Source of the DNA: JBHELT01 sp046262935
Lineage (GTDB): Bacteria > Actinomycetota > CADDZG01 > JAHWKV01
Length of the DNA stretch: 28,151 nucleotides
NCBI GenBank assembly: GCA_046262935.1
Contig: JBHELT010000051.1
Span: forward strand, 1 to 28,151
Direction of reading: 5' to 3'
This document shows, piece by piece, positions 22,932 to 28,151 of the stretch. Made by a program: the position numbers and the translations under genes. The stretch's first letter is position 1, and the number at the start of each line of letters is the position of its first letter. The notes below the pieces were generated by a model. The model saw only the letters and a program-made list of their open reading frames with translations. It ran no database searches and was not told the DNA's origin.

Positions 22932-24229
22932 ACGGCTAGCTTTCTATCGATGGCGCCGGTCAGCAATTCACGAACCTCAGCATTGGAGACTCGCGCGATG
23001 ACTTCCTGAAAGAAACCCTCGACCACGAGACGTTCGGCCTCTGAACGCGAGATTCCACGGGATTGCAGATAGAACAATTCTTCTTCGTTCATCTGACCAA
23101 CCGAGGCCCCGTGACTGCATCGAACGTCGTTGTTCTCGATCTCGAGCTCGGGCTTGGAGTCGGCCTTAGCGTGATCCGACAGAACCAAGTTGCGGTTCGT
23201 CTGATACGCATCGGTTTCTAGTCCGTTCGGCCTTACATGGATGAGCCCTGAGTAAACGGTGTGAGCGTCGTCCTTCAGTGCCCCTTTATATAAGAGGTCC
23301 GAGGTGCCGTGAGCAGCCGCGTGGTCTTGAAGTGTGCGGAAATCGAAATGCTGCCCCGAACCGGCCAAGTAAAGGCCTAGCATGTCCACGCCGGCGCCGT
23401 CGCCGCGCATGATGGCCGATGACTCGTGACGGTTGAATCTGCCCCCCAAACTGACAACGAGGTTATGGAACGACACATCGCGCTCTAGTGCCGCGTAATT
23501 CGCGTCGAAACGCCAAACGTCGGCCCCATGCTCCTGCAGCATCACGTTCCATACCCGTGAAGCCGGTCCGGCGATGATCTCGGAGCCCCCGATCGAAAGA
23601 CTGGCCGAGTCGATGGGCAAAGACTCAAAGCGCTCGAAATAGGTGACCTCGGCCCCCTCTTCGACGACGATCAGCGTATGCGGAAAGACTGCGATCCCGC
23701 CCTTGTCGATCCAGCGATGACTCTCGAGCGGCAGGGCAACGGTCACGCCGCGCGGAACATAAACGAAGGTTCCTCCGCTGAAGAAAGCCGCGTGCAGAGC
23801 ATTGAAGACATGCAGGTCCGCCTGATACTCGCTGAACAGATGCTGCTTCACCAAGTCTGCATGTTCAACGATCGCGGTACCCAGGTCGGTGAAGATGACT
23901 CCCCTTGCGCTTTCGCCTTCTTCGATCTTGCGAAGGGCGATGTCGCTGTCACGTTGGATGACATACCCAGCACGATCGGCCTGTTGTTCAAGGACCACGC
24001 GTTCTTCGGCAGTGACGGGCCTAACCTGTTGGCTCGGAAGAGCCACAGAGAACTTATCGAGCTTGAACTTCATGCGCCTTAGGTCGGTGTAGCGCCATGG
24101 TTCGTCGCGCTCGGCCGGCATCTCGAGTTTCTCTACGTATCCGAATGCCTGCAGTCTGCGATCGGTGACCCAACCGGGTTCGGACAGAGCCGAACTAAGT
24201 TGTTCAACGTCAGTTTTGGTGAATCCCAT
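22928..24229 (-). CDS. sufD: SufD, Fe-S assembly scaffold protein
   Basis: Partner of SufB and SufC in the scaffold, 433 aa. The SufBD beta-helix core is clear: YVPRGVTVALPLE, GAEVTYFERFES, then the C-terminal signature SHGASVGQMNEEELFYLQSRGIS with a following GFFQEVIARV. The C-terminal SHGA motif carries a Cys before it (VRCSHGA) and the invariant His. The start has AAGGA 7 nt upstream. An 88-bp gap separates it from sufB, the only sizeable gap in the operon; I see no clear terminator or promoter there. Confidence 0.95.
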   Translation of the reverse strand: MGFTKTDVEQLSSALSEPGWVTDRRLQAFGYVEKLEMPAERDEPWRYTDLRRMKFKLDKFSVALPSQQVRPVTAEERVVLEQQADRAGYVIQRDSDIALRKIEEGESARGVIFTDLGTAIVEHADLVKQHLFSEYQADLHVFNALHAAFFSGGTFVYVPRGVTVALPLESHRWIDKGGIAVFPHTLIVVEEGAEVTYFERFESLPIDSASLSIGGSEIIAGPASRVWNVMLQEHGADVWRFDANYAALERDVSFHNLVVSLGGRFNRHESSAIMRGDGAGVDMLGLYLAGSGQHFDFRTLQDHAAAHGTSDLLYKGALKDDAHTVYSGLIHVRPNGLETDAYQTNRNLVLSDHAKADSKPELEIENNDVRCSHGASVGQMNEEELFYLQSRGISRSEAERLVVEGFFQEVIARVSNAEVRELLTGAIDRKLAV

Positions 24230-24317
24230 GTCGTCCTTGCTTCGAGGTGACCGAAATCCGCGCGGGGCGGGCCGGTTCCGTTTTCTTTCGGGGGACCGTT
24301 CGATGCTTCTGGTGCTG

Positions 24318-25748
24318 CTACCCCACCGACCCTTCCATCTGAAGCTGGATGAGGCGGTTCAACTCAACCGAATATTCGAGCGGCAGTTCCTTGGTGATGG
24401 GTTCGATGAATCCACGAACGATCAAACTCATGGCTTCGGTTTCATCGATGCCTCGGCTCATCAAGTAGAACAACTGCTCGTCGCCGATCTTCGAAACGGT
24501 CGCCTCGTGACCAACCGAGCCGGTCTCTTCTTCGATCTCGTTGTACGGGTATGTATCTGAACGGGAGTTTTCGTCGAGGATCAATGCATCGCATCGCACG
24601 TTGGACCTTGCATGCTTGGAGCCGTCGTCCATACGGACCAACCCGCGGTAACCCGCCCGGCCCCCGTCTTTCGAGATGGACTTGGAAACGATGGTCGATT
24701 GCGTGTTCTTGCCGACGTGCGTCACCTTCGCTCCAGCATCTTGGTGCTGTCCGTCACCCGCGTAAGCGACCGAAAGTATCTCGGCCTTGGAGCCGTCGCC
24801 CTTCAAGATGACCGCTGGGTACTTCATAGTGATCTTCGAGCCCATGTTTCCATCGATCCATTCCATCGTTGCGTTCTTCTCGGCAACCGCACGTTTGGTG
24901 ACCAAGTTGTAAACGTTGTTCGACCAGTTCTGGATGGTCGTATACCTACAACGCGCACCTTCTTTCACCAAGATCTCAACCACTGCCGAGTGCAACGAGT
25001 CGCCCGAATATACGGGCGCGCTGCAACCTTCGACATAGTGGACCCATGAACCTGGCTCGCAGATGATGAGGGTTCTTTCGAACTGACCCATGTTCTCTTG
25101 GTTGATCCTGAAGTAAGCCTGAAGCGGAACTTCGACCGAAACCCCTTCGGGCACCCAGATGAATGAACCGCCCGACCATACTGCCGAGTTCAACGCGGCG
25201 AACTTGTTGTCGTTCTGCGGGATGATCGTTCCGATGTGCTGCTTAACGAGATCGGGGTACTCACGAAGGGCCGAGTCCATGTCGGTGAAGATGACACCCA
25301 GGGCTTCGAGTTCTTTCTTGGTCGAGTGGTAGACCGATTCGGATTCGTACTGCAGACTCACGCCGCCGAGATAGTTCTTCTCGGCCTCGGGGATGCCCAG
25401 CTTGTCCCAAGTCGACTTTATCTCTTCGGGCATGTCTTCCCAGGTCTTGGCGAGACCAGTTGGCTTTATGTAGTAGTAGATGTCATCGAAGTCGATCGCC
25501 GAAAGGTCGGCCCCCCACGTTGGCATGGGTCGGGCAAGGAAGTGATCGAGCGACTTGTGCCTGAACGCTCTCATCCAGTCGGGCTCGTTCTTGCGTGCAG
25601 AGATCATGTCGACCACTTCGTGCGACAGGCCCTTCTGGGGTGCCTCGTCGTAGTGGGTGGCATCGCTCCAACCGTATCTATAGGTGTCTTTGAGCGCCCT
25701 TACTTCCTGGTTCTCGGCAAGGACCGGATCGGTTTTCTGAGTGGCCAT
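24318..25748 (-). CDS. sufB: SufB, Fe-S assembly scaffold protein
   Basis: Main scaffold subunit on which clusters form, 476 aa. Typical stretches: SVYHSTKKELEALGVIFTDM, FIWVPEGVSVEVPLQAYFRI, PGSWVHYVEGCSAPVYS, SKSISKDGGRAGYRGLVRM, SNVRCDALILDENSRSDTYP, and the C-terminal HEATVSKIGDEQLFYLMSRG. No intein is present. AAGGA stands 6 nt before the ATG. First gene of the operon, so no sufR-type regulator heads it; the nearest candidate regulator is 8 kb away in this window. Confidence 0.97.
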   Translation of the reverse strand: MATQKTDPVLAENQEVRALKDTYRYGWSDATHYDEAPQKGLSHEVVDMISARKNEPDWMRAFRHKSLDHFLARPMPTWGADLSAIDFDDIYYYIKPTGLAKTWEDMPEEIKSTWDKLGIPEAEKNYLGGVSLQYESESVYHSTKKELEALGVIFTDMDSALREYPDLVKQHIGTIIPQNDNKFAALNSAVWSGGSFIWVPEGVSVEVPLQAYFRINQENMGQFERTLIICEPGSWVHYVEGCSAPVYSGDSLHSAVVEILVKEGARCRYTTIQNWSNNVYNLVTKRAVAEKNATMEWIDGNMGSKITMKYPAVILKGDGSKAEILSVAYAGDGQHQDAGAKVTHVGKNTQSTIVSKSISKDGGRAGYRGLVRMDDGSKHARSNVRCDALILDENSRSDTYPYNEIEEETGSVGHEATVSKIGDEQLFYLMSRGIDETEAMSLIVRGFIEPITKELPLEYSVELNRLIQLQMEGSVG

Positions 25749-25809
25749 TAGCTTCCTTCTGCCCTGATGGGGGCGGTGGAATAGCGTATCGAGGGTTGGT
25801 TAGACGCTA

Positions 25810-25846
25810 AGTTTACCAGCGAAGGGCGGGTTAGGCTACCCTAACC
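25810..25846 (-). promoter_or_regulatory. suf promoter with 18-bp palindromic operator (iron-box-like)
   Basis: GGTTAGG CTAC CCTAACC (25829-25846) is a perfect 7-bp inverted repeat with a 4-nt centre. It matches 15 of 19 positions of the DtxR/IdeR box TTAGGTTAGGCTAACCTAA. On the minus strand a -10 candidate TAAACT lies at 25815-25810, so the palindrome covers the -35, as a repressor site would. The same GGTTAGGGTA (minus strand) is in the promoter of the SufR-like regulator. The binder is either a DtxR/IdeR protein or that regulator. The remaining intergenic bases up to 25957 show nothing else. Confidence 0.65.
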
Positions 25847-25957
25847 TGGCGTACAGCCATCGCGAGTTTCTGCAGGTCGCCAGGCACAAAACTTCACTTC
25901 GCGATCACGGTCTTGCCGGTCTGTCACAGCCACAAACGGGCAGGCAAGTGAAATGAT

Positions 25958-27019
25958 TCACAAAGTCCCGGTGCCATCGATCAAGCTCTTCAGGGCTACA
26001 AGGGGGGTCTGCATCGCGGTTTGGCTCCGGTAGTGCACGAAGCCCATCGCTCGGTTGATGCCGAGCATGGCGTCGTTCGAACCTGCGTTCTCGGTAAGCA
26101 CCCACTTGATTTCGGGGTGGCGCTCGGTGACCCAAACCAGCATCTTGGCCTTGACGAACTTTCCGAGCCCGCTGCCCCGGTACCGCGGAACCACGCCGGT
26201 CGCCCACTGGTGAAGATGCGCAGGCGAGCTCGGCCGGTAGACGACATCGGTCAACGCAGAGATCTCACCGGTTGGCTGGCGAGTGAAACAGGTGTGATGG
26301 AACCCCGCTGTCGCATCGAGCCAACGGGATATGTTGCGCATACGCTCCGGCGTGTACACCTCATCGCCAGCGTTCAAGTCTTCCAATGGCATGTCGTTGT
26401 GCAGAGCCGTATACACAGGGCAGTATTCGTCGAGCAGATCTTCGGGTAAGCGGTCGGCATGGATCTCGACCTGGACGCCCTCGTTGCGCTCGGTCCCCTC
26501 CGCGATCCACCTATGCAACATCGGCCAATCAACTGCACCAACGTCCAAACGACTGAGCGATTCGCCGAGTCCAGTTGTGAATCCGCGTTTGGTAAGGAAC
26601 TCTCGACCTGAGTCTTCGGTCACCCAGATAACGACAGTTGTTGCTCCCGCGCTCTGCCCTCTGGCAACCAGTGTCCGAAGTAAAGCGGTTGCGATCCCGC
26701 TCCGTCGATGTTCAACCAGGACCGAGGCTTCGGCCTCGATGAGGTGCCCATTGGTTTCGTACTCGGGCGTCCCCGGTTGGGGGGCCCAACAGGTTAGGAA
26801 CCCGATCACCTCACCATCGGCGGACATAACCATGTACCAGGAGTACCAATGGAATAAGTCTCTGTAACGCAGTGTCCCCTCGAAAACCTCATCACTGTCG
26901 TAGTGATCGGAGGGATCAACTTCAAGGTGACGCTTGCGGCGGAATGCATGAAGTGCTCGCCATCCCTCGGGCGACATGGCATGTGGATCGACCTCGATGA
27001 TCTTCAAGTCTGGGCTCAA
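25958..27019 (-). CDS. double GNAT-domain acetyltransferase
   Basis: A 353-aa protein with two GNAT folds in tandem. The acetyl-CoA loops are recognisable as VLVEHRRSGIATALLRTLV in the first half and VVPRYRGSGLGKFVKAKML in the second, the latter followed by a typical TENAGSNDAMLGINRAMGF helix. Related actinobacterial proteins include mycothiol synthase and small-molecule acetyltransferases. I see nothing that proves mycothiol synthesis. The start is TTG 27019, overlapping the helicase stop (TTGA), and suggests translational coupling. An ATG 14 codons later is the alternative. Confidence 0.85.
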   Translation of the reverse strand: MSPDLKIIEVDPHAMSPEGWRALHAFRRKRHLEVDPSDHYDSDEVFEGTLRYRDLFHWYSWYMVMSADGEVIGFLTCWAPQPGTPEYETNGHLIEAEASVLVEHRRSGIATALLRTLVARGQSAGATTVVIWVTEDSGREFLTKRGFTTGLGESLSRLDVGAVDWPMLHRWIAEGTERNEGVQVEIHADRLPEDLLDEYCPVYTALHNDMPLEDLNAGDEVYTPERMRNISRWLDATAGFHHTCFTRQPTGEISALTDVVYRPSSPAHLHQWATGVVPRYRGSGLGKFVKAKMLVWVTERHPEIKWVLTENAGSNDAMLGINRAMGFVHYRSQTAMQTPLVALKSLIDGTGTL

Positions 27020-28151
27020 GGCGTGAGTATCGTGGTCATCAATCGGATCGCTCCATTTTTATCTAAAGGATCGTTGCCGTTTCCACATTTCGGAGATTGT
27101 ACGCACGAGGGGCATCCGCTTTCGCAGCGACACGAACGAACAGCTTCCAGCGTTGCCGACAGATGCTCGGCCGCTTCAGCGTATCCCCGCTCGGCTATGC
27201 CGGCCCCTCCTGGGTAACCGTCGTAGATGAAGACTGTTGGCAACCCCGTGTCAGGCGAGAGCGCTGTAGACAACCCACCTATGTCCCACCGGTCTGCCAT
27301 CGCGAACAAAGGCAGCAAACCGATCCCCGCGTGTTCGGCCGCGTGCAGCGAACCGGGGACAGCCTTGCCCTCGATCCTCGCGTCGACGAGAACATCTGGC
27401 GTCACTGTGTACCAGAAGGCGACCGTACGCAATATGGCTTCTGGCAGATCGAGTTCTACCTCGGCTACCTGCTCACCGGTGGATATCTTCTTCCTCACGA
27501 AAGAGGTAACTCGCTCGGTCACCTCGACATCGCCCAAGAAGAACTGGGCACGGCCCACTTTCTTCGAAGAACGCACCGCGATGAGACGAAGATCGGAGAT
27601 GTCTCGCGCCTGCGTGTAGAAATCGCCTTGCGAGCGCGTTACCAGGGCAACTTTGCTTCCAAGGTTCAAACTTGCGACCTCGAAGTTGTCGCCCTGATGC
27701 AGGTAGATGGCGCCTGGGTGTATCTGATGCAGCGCGCGCGCCGAATCAACCGTACCGATGAGGGCTCCAGTTGATTCTTCGACTATGGAGTAAGAGCCAC
27801 CACCGAGCGACCTGATGTCGACATCGCGAGCTGGCGGCTGCTGCCGCGTCCAATGCAAGCGCTCGGCAGTGATGCCTCTTGTTTTTCGGACCGCCAGGTC
27901 CCCCGCGTCGATGGCAGATCGAGCAACATCCATCGCGCCATGGCCAAAGGTCTGTTCCACTTCTGCTAAGGGGATCGGCAGTTCGTAAGCGGCCGACGCC
28001 AGATGGGGGCCGAGGATATTTGGGTTTGTGGTATCGACCAACGCAGCCTCGAAGGGCTTGGACAAAAGCACGTCGGGGTGGGACATGTAGTACTGATCCA
28101 AAGGATCGTCCTGCCCGATCAGCACTGCAACGGATGCATCGGACGAACGAC
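27016..28151 (-). CDS. DEAD/DEAH-box helicase with DUF1998, C-terminal part (MrfA/YprA type), truncated by the window
   Basis: The reading frame is open to the right edge, so only the last 377 or so residues are here. The helicase motor lies outside the window. Family features of the C-terminal domain: DQYYMSHPDVLLSKPFEAALVD and NPNILGPHL; HAAEHA; the DUF1998 core VFIYDGYPGGAGIAERGY; and the four-Cys zinc cluster CRCESGCPSCVQSPKCGNGN. In Bacillus MrfA this domain is part of a 3'-5' DNA helicase in mitomycin-type DNA repair. The same role here is an inference from the family. It is followed directly by the GNAT gene. Confidence 0.9.
   Translation of the reverse strand, partial: RSSDASVAVLIGQDDPLDQYYMSHPDVLLSKPFEAALVDTTNPNILGPHLASAAYELPIPLAEVEQTFGHGAMDVARSAIDAGDLAVRKTRGITAERLHWTRQQPPARDVDIRSLGGGSYSIVEESTGALIGTVDSARALHQIHPGAIYLHQGDNFEVASLNLGSKVALVTRSQGDFYTQARDISDLRLIAVRSSKKVGRAQFFLGDVEVTERVTSFVRKKISTGEQVAEVELDLPEAILRTVAFWYTVTPDVLVDARIEGKAVPGSLHAAEHAGIGLLPLFAMADRWDIGGLSTALSPDTGLPTVFIYDGYPGGAGIAERGYAEAAEHLSATLEAVRSCRCESGCPSCVQSPKCGNGNDPLDKNGAIRLMTTILTP

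Noticed and set aside
24230..24317. Possible internal promoter or regulatory hairpin between sufB and sufD
   Set aside because: Only short, interrupted complementarities were found; no convincing -10/-35 or stem.

Overview
The window reads as chromosomal DNA of an actinobacterium (Actinomycetota), probably an uncultured, moderately GC-rich lineage. The evidence is: a HrdB/SigA-like sigma factor; a SUF operon in the order sufB-sufD-Rieske-sufC-sufS-sufU; a CysA-like rhodanese with the CRIGERSS loop; GTG and TTG starts; start codons that look leaderless; and hairpin terminators without U-tracts. The phylum call is inference from protein resemblance. No rRNA, tRNA, IS element, phage gene or CRISPR array was seen.

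Layout. 1-2313: a secreted phosphoesterase (+) and a Mn/Fe superoxide dismutase (+), each followed by a hairpin terminator. 2314-3092: about 780 bp without a credible gene. It holds two unrelated families of direct repeats (75/32-bp and 96-bp periods, with nested inverted repeats) and then a strong promoter for the sigma factor gene (3093-4088, with a perfect 12-bp terminator stem). 4195-7621: an ABC exporter, a stand-alone Lrp/AsnC ligand-binding (RAM) domain and a ThiI without rhodanese domain, probably one operon. 7696-9339: a secreted protein of the neutral ceramidase fold. 13702-9452 (-): a four-gene operon whose junctions all overlap: polyferredoxin, tungsten aldehyde:ferredoxin oxidoreductase (AOR), FAD/NAD(P)H oxidoreductase, and a MoaD/ThiS-like domain fused to DUF309. 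13773-15850 (+): an ABC-2 type exporter pair, divergent from the AOR operon. 17509-15859 (-): an ArsR/SufR-like regulator and a tandem rhodanese. 19076-17580 (-): an unknown five-helix membrane protein, divergent from a TudS(DUF523)-DUF1722 protein (19148-20107, +). 25748-20113 (-): the SUF operon. 28151-25958 (-): the C-terminal part of a DUF1998 helicase followed by a double-GNAT acetyltransferase.

How the genes fit together. Much of the window concerns sulfur and Fe-S chemistry. SUF builds clusters. The AOR operon needs at least five [4Fe-4S] clusters plus a dithiolene metal cofactor. The TudS-like protein keeps its three cluster cysteines. ThiI installs 4-thiouridine and the rhodanese moves sulfane sulfur. 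The regulator's own promoter and the suf promoter share the 10-mer GGTTAGGGTA in the same orientation. At suf it lies inside an 18-bp palindrome resembling a DtxR/IdeR iron box, which suggests a common iron or Fe-S control. The most unusual item is the MoaD-DUF309 fusion, in which the sulfur-carrier Gly-Gly is internal and followed by Ser. This resembles the cleaved MoaD-MoaE fusion MoaX and implicates DUF309, a domain of unknown function, in W/Mo-cofactor or AOR maturation.
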